Shown: piece after piece, positions 9,764-17,060 of the stretch
How the letters are laid out: each line of letters starts with the position of its first letter
Position numbering within the stretch: position 1 is the first letter of the stretch
NCBI GenBank assembly: GCA_035503715.1
Contig: DATJTE010000151.1
Location: 1 to 36,036, forward strand
DNA: 36,036 nt
Origin: OAS926 sp035503715
GTDB taxonomy: Bacteria > Pseudomonadota > Alphaproteobacteria > Rhizobiales > Rhizobiaceae
Direction of reading: 5' to 3'
Position numbers and translations under genes: made by a program
Notes under the pieces: generated by a model
Seen by the model: only the letters and a program-made list of their open reading frames with translations
What the model was told of the DNA's origin: nothing
The model's database searches: none

Positions 9764-10151
9764 CCTGGTAAGCCCTGAGCGGCTGCTCGTCTCGGAAGAA
9801 GTCGAGTCGGTCGTCATTCCGGGTGCGGAAGGCGAGATGACGGTGCTGGCGAACCATGCGCCGGTGATGACAACGGTGAAGCCGGGTGTCGTCACCGTGA
9901 AGCCGGTGTCGGGCGCCGAGGAGCGCTACGTCGTGTTCGGCGGCTTCGCCGACATTCTTCCCGAAGGCTGCACGCTGCTCGCGGAATCCGCGACGGCGGT
10001 GAAGGACATCGATCGTGCCGAGATCGCCCGCCGCATCCAGGATGCGAAGGAAGATGTGTCGGACGCCAAGGACGACCAGACGCGTCACCGCGCGGAGGAG
10101 TTCCTCGGCCAGCTCACGACGCTCGAGGCTGCACTTGGCGCGGCGGCCTGA
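9747..10151 (+). CDS. atpC: ATP synthase F1 subunit epsilon
   Basis: A 134-residue subunit of the central stalk. The N-terminal beta-sandwich begins FKFDLVSPERLLVSEEVE and contains VIPGAEGEMTVLANHAPVMT; the C-terminal helical hairpin runs from about residue 90. The start is set by AGGAGG at 9735-9740, six bases before ATG 9747; upstream in-frame codons read as nonsense. The start lies inside the end of the small membrane ORF, so the two are translationally coupled. It is the last gene of the operon, followed by a strong terminator. Confidence 0.95.
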   Translation: MAFKFDLVSPERLLVSEEVESVVIPGAEGEMTVLANHAPVMTTVKPGVVTVKPVSGAEERYVVFGGFADILPEGCTLLAESATAVKDIDRAEIARRIQDAKEDVSDAKDDQTRHRAEEFLGQLTTLEAALGAAA

Positions 10152-10179
10152 TCGCGCCGCACGACGTCCTTAAATGATG

Positions 10180-10209
10180 AAGCCGGGCAGTGCCCGGCTT
10201 TTTGTTTTT
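10180..10209 (+). terminator. Rho-independent terminator of the atp operon
   Basis: AAGCCGGGC, loop AGT, GCCCGGCTT (10180-10200): a perfect 9-bp stem, followed by TTTGTTTTT at 10201-10209. It starts 28 bases after the atpC stop. Confidence 0.92.
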
Positions 10210-10212
10210 CGA

Positions 10213-10237
10213 TGAACCATCTTTCCGCGCGGACGTT
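10213..10237 (+). promoter_or_regulatory. EcfG-like promoter candidate for the M23 peptidase gene
   Basis: TGAAC (10213-10217), 16 bases, then CGTT (10234-10237). The EcfG (general stress response) consensus of alphaproteobacteria is GGAAC-N16/17-CGTT, so there is one mismatch. Transcription would start near 10244, giving a short leader to ATG 10271. The match is seen; the regulation is inference. Confidence 0.35.
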
Positions 10238-10270
10238 TGGCCCCGGGGTGCGCAGCCGAACGAGGTTTCA

Positions 10271-11314
10271 ATGCGAGCGTTTACTTATCTCTTCTGCTCT
10301 ATGTTCATGATCGTGGCCGCGCAGGCGCAACAACAGCCGAACGGCACAGCCAGTTCCCCTCCATCACAAGCCGAAGCACCCGCCGACGAAGCGATGATCG
10401 TGCTCGGACGCTCGATCACGGAAGATTTCCAACAAGGCCGGTTCGATGCGTTGTGGGATTTGCTGACGCCCGAGTTCCAGAAATCACTCGACAGTGCTGA
10501 TGCACTCGCTCAGGTCAGGCAATCGGTCGAAGACGGTTTCGGCGAAGAGACAAAAGTTCTCACGGAAGCGGTGGAGCCGAGCAACGGCGTGACGGTTTAT
10601 ACGCGGAGAGCCGATCACGCGAAAGGCGTCAAGGTCGTCACCCAGGTCGCCGTCAACGACGCCGGCAAGATCGCGCGCTTCATCGTGCAGAAGGAGCCTG
10701 AAGCGGCGCAGTCGAGGTTCATGGACTATCAGACCAAGGCAAATCTCAGCCTGCCGTTCGAGGGTGAGTGGATGGTCGTCTGGGGCGGCCGGGAGATCGG
10801 CGAGAACTATCACGCAGTCGATCGCGCGCAGCGCCTTGCGCTCGACGTTCTGATGATCAACGGCAGCACATCCTTCACCGGCGACGGGAAAAAGCCGGAA
10901 GACTATCTCTGCTGGGACAAACCGATCATCGCGCCGGCAGACGGCACGGTCGTTTCCATCGTGGAGAATCTGCCGGATCAGCAGATCGGAAAGACCGATC
11001 CGGCGAATCCCGCCGGCAACCACGTCGTCCTTGATCTCGGTGGCGGCGAGTTCGTGTTTCTCGCTCATTTGCGCGAGGGGAGCGTCACCGTCGAACCGGG
11101 CGACACTGTTGTCGGTGGTGGCGAGATCGGACGCTGCGGCAACAGCGGCAACACAACGGAGCCGCATCTGCACATCCATATGCAGACGACTGCCGACCTT
11201 GCCACCGGCGAGGGACTACCAATGCAGTTTCAGGACTACGTCGCCAACGGCAAGCCTGTCGAAAAGGGCGAGCCGAAACAGGGCGAGGTGGTAGCGCCGT
11301 CCAGCGCGGAGTAG
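10271..11314 (+). CDS. Exported protein with DUF3887-like and M23 (LytM) peptidase domains
   Basis: About 347 residues. A signal peptide (RAFTYLFCSMFMIVAAQAQ) is followed by a Gln/Ser/Pro linker, then a DUF3887-like domain (ITEDFQQGRFDALWDLLTP through KIARFIVQKEP). The C-terminal half is an M23 metallopeptidase: DGTVVSIVENLP, the zinc motif HxxxD in NHVVLD, and the second motif HLHIHMQ (HxH). Both zinc motifs are intact, so a periplasmic peptidoglycan endopeptidase is likely, unlike the degenerate EnvC-type protein nearby. ATG 10271 starts the signal peptide; in-frame codons upstream run through the atp terminator and are not coding. It converges on rppH three bases away. Confidence 0.85.
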   Translation: MRAFTYLFCSMFMIVAAQAQQQPNGTASSPPSQAEAPADEAMIVLGRSITEDFQQGRFDALWDLLTPEFQKSLDSADALAQVRQSVEDGFGEETKVLTEAVEPSNGVTVYTRRADHAKGVKVVTQVAVNDAGKIARFIVQKEPEAAQSRFMDYQTKANLSLPFEGEWMVVWGGREIGENYHAVDRAQRLALDVLMINGSTSFTGDGKKPEDYLCWDKPIIAPADGTVVSIVENLPDQQIGKTDPANPAGNHVVLDLGGGEFVFLAHLREGSVTVEPGDTVVGGGEIGRCGNSGNTTEPHLHIHMQTTADLATGEGLPMQFQDYVANGKPVEKGEPKQGEVVAPSSAE

Positions 11315-11317
11315 TTG

Positions 11318-11854
11318 TTAGCCGGCGAGATGCCGGAACACGCTGACGATCTCTTCGTAGACCTTGCGCTTGAAGGGGATGATCAGCTCCGGCAGCTCGG
11401 CCATCGGCTTCCACGCCCAGGCGTCGAACTCCGGCTCGTGGCCGCCGGGTGGCGGGTTGATGGCGATCTCGCTCTCGTCGCCCTCGAAGCGGAAGGCGAA
11501 CCATTTCTGCGTCTGGCCGCGATAGCGGCCTTTGAACGCCACGCCGACGAGATGCGGCGGCAAATCGTAATTGATCCAGTTCGGCGCTTCCATGATGAGC
11601 GACAGCGAACGCATGCCCGTCTCTTCGTAAAGCTCGCGCTTGGCGGCGGGCAGCGGATCCTCGCCAAGGTCGATGCCGCCCTGCGGCATCTGCCAGAGCT
11701 TCTCGGCGTTCTCGAACTCGCTGTCAGGCTCGGGGATGCGGTGGCCGACCCATACCAGGTTCTGCCTGTTCAGCACCATCATGCCCGCGCAGGGCCGGTA
11801 AGGCAGCGTCTCGGGATCGACGAAGCCGCGCTTCTTCTTTGCCATTTTACTCAT
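11318..11854 (-). CDS. rppH: RNA pyrophosphohydrolase (Nudix)
   Basis: A 178-residue Nudix enzyme that strips pyrophosphate from 5'-triphosphorylated RNA, opening it to degradation. YRPCAGMMVLN and WQMPQGGIDLGEDP are followed by the complete Nudix box at about residues 59-81 (GGIDLGEDPLPAAKRELYEE then TG). The C-terminal VYEEIVSVFRHL is typical of RppH/IalA. The start at 11854 overlaps the deacetylase stop as ATGA; a second ATG nine bases in is also usable. It is last in a minus-strand run with envC-like, ctpA and deacetylase genes, an arrangement common in this order. Confidence 0.94.
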   Translation of the reverse strand: MSKMAKKKRGFVDPETLPYRPCAGMMVLNRQNLVWVGHRIPEPDSEFENAEKLWQMPQGGIDLGEDPLPAAKRELYEETGMRSLSLIMEAPNWINYDLPPHLVGVAFKGRYRGQTQKWFAFRFEGDESEIAINPPPGGHEPEFDAWAWKPMAELPELIIPFKRKVYEEIVSVFRHLAG

Positions 11855-13029
11855 CCACGCTCGGGGTCTGAGACCAGCGCCGAGATCGGAACGATCTCAA
11901 TGCCGCGCTTCTTGGCTTCCTCCACCCATGACGACACTGCATCGACGGTCACGTCGAAGGCGGAAGCGGTGCCGATCGCATAACCCTTGGCGCGCGCGAT
12001 GCGTTCCAGCTCATCGAGCTTGTCGAGGATCGCGCTGCGTTCGCGCACGCCGTCGATCGTGGCGTCGCCTGTCGCCACCGGCACGCGGCTCTTCAGCGCC
12101 ATGTCGGGCGCGACGCTGCGCGCCGAAGACCCGTCGTCCAGGTAGAGCAGGCCGCGCTTGCCGAGCTCTTCCATGATCGGCGCCATCGCCGCGCCGTCGG
12201 CGGAGAAGCGCGCGCCCATGTAGTTCATCACGCCGGTGTAGTTGGTGGTTCGTGACAGCGTCCAGTAGAGATGGTCGATGTTTTCCTCGGCGCTGGCGTC
12301 AACGGTGAGCGTGTTCCGCCCCGGATTGACGTTCGGATAATCGAACGGCTCGAGCGGCAGTTGCATGACGAGCTCATGCCCCTTCCGGCGCGCCGTCTGC
12401 ATCCAGCGCCCGATGCTGTTGCCGTCCGGCGCGAAACCGAGCGTCACCTCGCCGGGCAGTCTGTCGATCGCAGCTTGCGTACCTGTTTGCGACAGGCCGA
12501 GACCACCGACCACGATCGCCACGCGCGCGCCGCGGGCGCCGGACCAGGGTCGCGCATAGACGTCCATCGGACGGCGGCCATCCGCGGCACGAACCGGCAG
12601 CGGGCCGATCTCGGTGTCCTCGATCAGCGCCTTGTCGGGCAGATGGGCGACGCGCAAGTTCTGGCCGACGGCGCTGGGGTCGCGGATGATCACGACGCCG
12701 TTGCCGGAGGCGGCGCCATCCGGGTTCACGTGAATGATCGACGGGCCGCTCGGGTTGGACGGATTCACCCGCCCGGCCTTTGTGGAAGGCACGGGCGCCA
12801 GGGCAGTTGTCTCGGCTTTTTCAATCGGCTCTTCGACTGCCACGGCAGCCGTCACCGGCATGCGATAGGGCTTGTCACGAAGCGCGATCGCGCCGGAGGC
12901 GGCGATCAGGCCGAGCGCCAGCATGGAAAGAGCGGCGGAGCCGGCGGGGACGGAAAGCTTCCTTCCCGGCGCCCTGACCTTCAGGTTCTGGCCGAGAGGG
13001 CGGTCGATGTCCCTGATCGTATGCGACAA
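11851..13029 (-). CDS. Divergent polysaccharide deacetylase family protein (YibQ/DUF610 type)
   Basis: A 392-residue envelope protein. An N-terminal cytoplasmic tail is followed by one membrane anchor at about residues 32-50 (AALSMLALGLIAASGAIAL), a proline/alanine-rich linker and then the conserved domain beginning ARVAIVVGGLGLSQTGTQAA. It contains LPGEVTLGFAPDG, HELVMQLPLEPFDYPN and NYTGVMNYMGARF. The NodB metal-binding residues are only partly kept, so catalysis is unproven for this branch. TTG 13029 is the start in this frame. It follows ctpA with a 124-base gap holding two hairpins and overlaps rppH by four bases. The conserved link with envC-like and ctpA points to cell-wall processing. 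Confidence 0.88.
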   Translation of the reverse strand: MSHTIRDIDRPLGQNLKVRAPGRKLSVPAGSAALSMLALGLIAASGAIALRDKPYRMPVTAAVAVEEPIEKAETTALAPVPSTKAGRVNPSNPSGPSIIHVNPDGAASGNGVVIIRDPSAVGQNLRVAHLPDKALIEDTEIGPLPVRAADGRRPMDVYARPWSGARGARVAIVVGGLGLSQTGTQAAIDRLPGEVTLGFAPDGNSIGRWMQTARRKGHELVMQLPLEPFDYPNVNPGRNTLTVDASAEENIDHLYWTLSRTTNYTGVMNYMGARFSADGAAMAPIMEELGKRGLLYLDDGSSARSVAPDMALKSRVPVATGDATIDGVRERSAILDKLDELERIARAKGYAIGTASAFDVTVDAVSSWVEEAKKRGIEIVPISALVSDPERG

Positions 13030-13076
13030 GGCTGTTTCCCGCGACGAGAGTTTCGAAAACCATGTCCCGAATCAAA

Positions 13077-13104
13077 ACTGCCGGAACCTTACGATTCCGG
13101 CAGT
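13077..13104 (-). terminator. Hairpin with short U-run after ctpA
   Basis: ACTGCCGGAA and TTCCGGCAGT form a perfect 10-bp stem with an 8-base loop. On the minus strand it is followed by TTTGATT, a short U-run. It lies between ctpA and the deacetylase gene, so it would act as a weak or partial terminator inside the run. Confidence 0.55.
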
Positions 13105-13129
13105 GACTTTGCACACTCACCTTGTCCGA

Positions 13130-13147
13130 GGCCGGTCTTCACCGGCC
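13130..13147 (-). promoter_or_regulatory. Second hairpin immediately after the ctpA stop
   Basis: GGCCGGT, a 4-base loop (GAAG on the minus strand), ACCGGCC: a perfect 7-bp stem six bases after the ctpA stop, with no U-run. It may protect the 3' end of the ctpA message or act with the next hairpin. The role is inference. Confidence 0.5.
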
Positions 13148-13153
13148 CGGCGA

Positions 13154-14479
13154 TTACTGGTTCATCACGGCCTTTTCAGGATTCGGCGGAAACGCCGGAT
13201 CGGTCTTGGCGCCGCGCAGAAGGTCGAGCGCGTAGGCAAGCTGCACGTCGTCCTTCGGATCCGGCGGCACATAGGCGGCCGAGCCCGAACCTTCGTCGCT
13301 CTCCTCCTTGCCCTTGATGTGGCCCTTGAGATCCGATTCGCCGCGGCTCACGTCGCGGCCCTTCAACTCCTCGGGCAGCGGCTGGTCGACCTTGATGTCG
13401 GGCGTGATGCCCTTGCCCTGGATCGACTTGCCGGCGGGCGTGTAATAGAGCGCCGTCGTCAGGCGCAGCGCGCCGTTCTCGGCGAGCGGGATGATGGTCT
13501 GGACCGAGCCCTTGCCGAAGGACTGCGTGCCGAGCACGGTGGCGCGACGATGGTCCTGCAGCGCGCCGGCGACGATTTCCGACGCCGAGGCCGAGCCGCC
13601 ATTGACCATGACGATCAGCGGCTTGCCGTCGATCATGTCGCCTGGGCGGGAGTCGAAGCGCGAAATGTCCTTCGGATCGCGGCCGCGGGTGGAGACGATC
13701 TCGCCGCGGTCGAGGAAGGTGTCGGAGACGCTCACCGCCTGGTCGAGCAGGCCGCCCGGGTTCAGGCGCAGGTCGAGCACATAACCCTTGAGCTTGTCGC
13801 CAGGGACCTGCGCCTTGATCGAGTCGATCGCCGCCTGCAGGTCGTCGAAGGTCTTTTCGGTGAAGGAGGTGATCTTCATGTAGCCGACGTCGTTCTCGAC
13901 GCGGAACTTGACCGCCTTCACCTTGATGATGTCGCGCACGATGGTGATCTTGATCGGCTCCTTCTCGCTTTCGCGCAAAATGGTGAGCTCGATCGGCGTG
14001 TTGACCAGGCCGCGCATCTTCTCGACCGCGTCGTTCAGGGTCAGGCCGCGCACTTCCTCGCCGTCGATCGCCGAGATGTAGTCGCCGGCGCGAACCCCGG
14101 CCTTCGAGGCCGGCGTATCGTCGATCGGCGTGATCACCTTGACCAGTTCGTTTTCCATGGTGACCTCGATGCCGAGGCCGCCGAACTCGCCCTTGGTCTG
14201 GACGCGCATATCCTTCGCGGCATCCGGATTGAGGTAGGAGGAATGCGGATCGAGCGATGTGAGCATGCCGTTGATGGCGCTCTCGACCAGGGCCTTCTCC
14301 TCGGGCGGGGTAACGTATTGCGCGCGCACGCGCTCGAAAATGTCGCCGAAGATCGCGAGCTGGCGATAGGTTTCCGAACCGGCCGCATTCGCGGTTGAGC
14401 TCGGCGCGCCGTAGACCAGGCTCATCGCGGATGCACCCATCAGGGCGCCGGCGAAAAGAAGCGAAAACTTACGAATCAT
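13154..14479 (-). CDS. ctpA: C-terminal processing peptidase, S41 family (CtpA)
   Basis: About 441 residues. Signal peptide IRKFSLLFAGALMGASAMS; a PDZ domain at about 90-175 with GGLGIEVTMENELVKVITPI and AGVRAGDYISAIDGEEV; the S41 core contains GYVLDLRLNPGGLLDQAV, then GGSASASEIVAGALQDHRRA (serine near residue 298) and SFGKGSVQ (lysine near 323), the Ser/Lys dyad. An acidic C-terminal tail follows. It cleaves envelope proteins such as murein hydrolases, usually with an adaptor. ATG 14479 is chosen because GGAAGGA lies just upstream and the signal peptide begins there. It overlaps the stop of the envC-like gene by 11 bases. Confidence 0.94.
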   Translation of the reverse strand: MIRKFSLLFAGALMGASAMSLVYGAPSSTANAAGSETYRQLAIFGDIFERVRAQYVTPPEEKALVESAINGMLTSLDPHSSYLNPDAAKDMRVQTKGEFGGLGIEVTMENELVKVITPIDDTPASKAGVRAGDYISAIDGEEVRGLTLNDAVEKMRGLVNTPIELTILRESEKEPIKITIVRDIIKVKAVKFRVENDVGYMKITSFTEKTFDDLQAAIDSIKAQVPGDKLKGYVLDLRLNPGGLLDQAVSVSDTFLDRGEIVSTRGRDPKDISRFDSRPGDMIDGKPLIVMVNGGSASASEIVAGALQDHRRATVLGTQSFGKGSVQTIIPLAENGALRLTTALYYTPAGKSIQGKGITPDIKVDQPLPEELKGRDVSRGESDLKGHIKGKEESDEGSGSAAYVPPDPKDDVQLAYALDLLRGAKTDPAFPPNPEKAVMNQ

Positions 14480-15803
14480 TGCGTGTCCTTCCAGAAAGAC
14501 GCACCGACCACCACGGGGCCGGATCGACGGGCTTTCCATCCTTGCGGAACTCTACATAGAGTTCCGGCGTCCGGTTTTCACTCTCCGAAGCCGAGGCGCT
14601 CGCCACCCTGGCCTCACCCATTGCACCGACCGGCTCTCCTGCGATCACGGATTGCCCGGCGGCGACGCTGATTCTGCCCATTCCTGCCAGCACGACATGA
14701 TAACCGTCGCCTGCGTCCAGGATCAATAGCTGTCCATAGGACCGGAAAGGTCCCGCGTAGAGAATGCTCCCGTCCGCAGGAGCGGTCACGATTGCCCCCG
14801 ATTGTGTCGCCAGCATGTCGCCGAGCATCACGCCGCCGTTACCGTCGTCCTGACCGAAACGCCGGGCAAACCGGCCTGCCGCGGGGGGTGCAAGCTCGCC
14901 CCGCAACGCCGAAAAGGCGGTCGGTCCGGCAAGCCGGTTGGCGTCGGGGATCGGCATCGCCGCAAGGGCGGCCTCGCGCTGTTTTGCCTTCTCCTCGGCG
15001 CGGCGGGCTTTTTCCTCGGCCGAGCGAAGCGAATCGAGTTCCTTTTCCAGCGAAGCGATCAGCCCGTTCAGGCTCTTGGCGCGCGCGGCCAGCTCTTCCG
15101 CCCTGGCGCGCTCGTCCTTGACCGCCTGTTCGGACTCGGCCTGCAGCTTCGTCTTTTCCTCGATCAGCAGGGACAGACGCTTCTGTTCGGCAGTCTGCTC
15201 CCTGACGGTGGTCATCAGCTTGTCGCGCTCGGCCTCGATCGAGGCGACGACGCGCGCCAGTTCCTTGAGGTCGGCGAGGAGGATTTCCGTCTCGCTGCGC
15301 AGTTCGGGTACGACGGCGCCGAGCAGGATGGCGCTGCGCACGGAGGAGAGGGCGTCTTCCGGCTTCACCAGAAGTGCCGGCGGCGGGTTGAGCCCCATGC
15401 GCTGGAGTGCGCCGAGCACCTCGGCCAGCACGTCGCGCCGTGCCATCAGCGAGAGCCGGATCGTTTCTTCCTGCTCCTTCAGCTCTTCGAGCCGGCTGGT
15501 GATTTCCTCGATGTCTTCGCCGAGCTTGCGCTCGGTCTTCGCCGCCTGGATGAGTGCTGCGGTCAGCGAGGCATGATCTTTCTTCACCCCGGCGATCTCG
15601 CCGGAAAGCGAGGCAAGCCGCTCCTCCGACAGGCTGATCTCCTTGGCGACGCGCTCGTATTCGGCGAGGCTTTCGGCCCGCCGGGCCTCGAACTCGGACG
15701 GGTTCTCCGGTTCCGCGGCCAGACCCGCGCCGGACGCGGTCGCGACAAGGAGCATGGCGGCGCAAAGCCGCGGCAATGCCCTTGATCGTCTCAGGTTCGG
15801 CAT
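14469..15803 (-). CDS. EnvC-like murein hydrolase activator (coiled coil plus degenerate LytM)
   Basis: A 444-residue periplasmic protein: signal peptide (residues 1-29, ending GAGLAAE), a long coiled coil of about 250 residues rich in Glu, Lys, Leu and Arg (EKELDSLRSAEEKARRAEEK), then a C-terminal LytM-like domain from about 330 (GAIVTAPADGSILYAGPFRS, GQLLILDAGDGYHVVLAGM). The zinc-ligand HxH of active M23 enzymes is replaced by LYVEF, so it should be a non-catalytic activator of amidases at the division site, as with EnvC. It is followed by and overlaps ctpA; this pairing is common in alphaproteobacteria. Confidence 0.9.
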   Translation of the reverse strand: MPNLRRSRALPRLCAAMLLVATASGAGLAAEPENPSEFEARRAESLAEYERVAKEISLSEERLASLSGEIAGVKKDHASLTAALIQAAKTERKLGEDIEEITSRLEELKEQEETIRLSLMARRDVLAEVLGALQRMGLNPPPALLVKPEDALSSVRSAILLGAVVPELRSETEILLADLKELARVVASIEAERDKLMTTVREQTAEQKRLSLLIEEKTKLQAESEQAVKDERARAEELAARAKSLNGLIASLEKELDSLRSAEEKARRAEEKAKQREAALAAMPIPDANRLAGPTAFSALRGELAPPAAGRFARRFGQDDGNGGVMLGDMLATQSGAIVTAPADGSILYAGPFRSYGQLLILDAGDGYHVVLAGMGRISVAAGQSVIAGEPVGAMGEARVASASASESENRTPELYVEFRKDGKPVDPAPWWSVRLSGRTRNDS

Positions 15804-15938
15804 GAAGGCTATATTGTCTCGTCCTTGGCCGACCTTACGAAGCGGTTCGTTAACGAACCATCAACCATACCGGCCGGCATCCCCATTGGGTTTACCGTCG
15901 CGAGGCTTTGTGTCGAAAGATGGGGCGCCGAGCCCGTT

Positions 15939-16421
15939 TCAGGCACGGTGGTAAGGGTGCCCGGAAAGGATCGTCGCCGCGCGATAGAGCTGTTCGGCAA
16001 GCATCACTCGGACAAGCTGATGCGGCCATGTCGCCTTGCCGAACGAAAGCACCAGCCCGGCCGTGTCCCGAAACGCTGGATCGAAACCGTCTGGCCCGCC
16101 GATGGCGATGGCGAGGTCGCGCTGGCCGCCATCCTTCAGCCGGCCGAGATGCCGGGTAAATTCGTCCGAGGAGAAATTCTTGCCGCGCTCGTCGAGCAGG
16201 ATGAGGTGCGCGCCGGTGGCGATTTTGTCGACGAACCGGGCGGCTTCGTCCGATTTGCGCTCCGCCGCGCTCTGCGCGCGGCTTTCGGGGAATTCGCCGA
16301 TGCCGGAGAATTCGAGGCCGATCGCCGGGCCGGCCTTCTTGAAGCGGTCGAAAAAGCGGTCGGCCAGTTCCTTTTCGGGGCCGGCTTTCATCCTGCCCAC
16401 GGCATGAACCGAAATCCGCAT
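15939..16421 (-). CDS. rlmH: 23S rRNA (pseudouridine1915-N3)-methyltransferase
   Basis: A 160-residue SPOUT (trefoil-knot) enzyme that methylates pseudouridine 1915 in helix 69 of 23S rRNA. The knot motifs are complete: LILLDERGKNFSS, LAIAIGGPDGF, LSFGKATWPHQLVRVMLAEQ and the near-invariant ending YRAATILSGHPYHRA. It lies 28 bases downstream of rsfS on the same strand, the usual pairing of a ribosome-silencing factor with this late ribosome modification enzyme. A 135-base gap separates it from the envC-like gene. Confidence 0.95.
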   Translation of the reverse strand: MRISVHAVGRMKAGPEKELADRFFDRFKKAGPAIGLEFSGIGEFPESRAQSAAERKSDEAARFVDKIATGAHLILLDERGKNFSSDEFTRHLGRLKDGGQRDLAIAIGGPDGFDPAFRDTAGLVLSFGKATWPHQLVRVMLAEQLYRAATILSGHPYHRA

Positions 16422-16449
16422 CTTCGTCCTTCAGCCCTCCGAAGAGGGA

Positions 16450-16791
16450 TTAGTGGAGCGTCTCTTCCTCGAGATCGGGCGCCTGCCACATCTTCTCGAG
16501 ATTGTAGAACTCCCGGACTTCCGGACGGAAGACGTGCACGATCACGTCGCCTGAATCGACGAGCACCCAGTCGGCGGCCGGCAGGCCTTCGACACGCGCC
16601 TGGCCCAGCCCGGCGTCCTTGAGTGCCTTGACCAGGTGATCGGCAACCGCCGTGACGTGGCGATGCGACCGTCCCGACGCGACGACCATGTAGTCGCCGA
16701 GACTGGATTTGCCCTGAATGTCGATGGAGACGATGTTTTCGGCCTTGGAGTCTTCCAGACTCGTAAGGACTGTCTTGATGGCGCGGGACAC
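16450..16791 (-). CDS. rsfS: Ribosomal silencing factor RsfS
   Basis: About 113 residues. RsfS binds L14 and blocks subunit joining in stationary phase. Signature pieces are SLEDSKAENIVSIDIQGKSS, DYMVVASGRSHRHV, GLPAADWVLVDSGDVIVHVF and FYNLEKMW. GTG 16791 is the only ordinary start codon near the expected N-terminus, but the frame stays open further upstream through a CTG and reads plausibly (RKKAEFQPSPAGISRNDD), so the true start is uncertain. In many relatives nadD lies directly upstream; here a MscS and an MFS gene intervene. Confidence 0.9.
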   Translation of the reverse strand: MSRAIKTVLTSLEDSKAENIVSIDIQGKSSLGDYMVVASGRSHRHVTAVADHLVKALKDAGLGQARVEGLPAADWVLVDSGDVIVHVFRPEVREFYNLEKMWQAPDLEEETLH

Positions 16792-16820
16792 GTCGTCGTT
16801 ACGGCTGATCCCGGCCGGCG

Positions 16821-16839
16821 AAGGCTGAAATTCAGCCTT
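16821..16839. repeat. Perfect 9-bp palindrome upstream of rsfS
   Basis: AAGGCTGAA, one central base, TTCAGCCTT. It lies 30 bases upstream of the rsfS GTG and would fold in its leader, or lie in the coding region if rsfS starts at the upstream CTG. There is no U-run on either side. It could be a binding site; the role is unknown. Confidence 0.5.
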
Positions 16840-17005
16840 CTTACGCAGTGCTGTTCTCAGGTGCCTTTTCCTTTCGTGGCAAGAACAACCAAATCACCCG
16901 CCGACGGCGGATACCGGGAAGATAGGCAGAGTCCCATTGCAGTTTCAAGACGCTGGCCCAAAACCGTGGTCAGCCTCGGTTTATCTTCGATTGCAACTTC
17001 AGGTG

Positions 17006-17030
17006 GGAACCCGAGCCGCGATTACGGGTT
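17006..17030 (+). promoter_or_regulatory. EcfG-like promoter candidate for the MscS gene
   Basis: GGAAC (17006-17010), 16 bases, then GGTT (17027-17030), one mismatch from the alphaproteobacterial EcfG consensus GGAAC-N16/17-CGTT. Transcription would start near 17037, which argues that the first in-frame ATG (17037) is not used and that translation begins at 17061. General stress control of an osmotic-release channel is plausible but inferred. Confidence 0.4.
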
Positions 17031-17032
17031 TA

Positions 17033-17042
17033 GGACATGTCC
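17033..17042. repeat. Palindrome GGACATGTCC
   Basis: A perfect 10-base palindrome, flanked by GTTT on the left and AAAC on the right (17028-17048 with small mismatches). A related ACCATGTCCCGAATC occurs near 13060-13075. It may be an operator or part of a dispersed rhizobial repeat; only the symmetry is certain. Confidence 0.4.
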
Positions 17043-17060
17043 CAAAACAGGTCTGATGAC

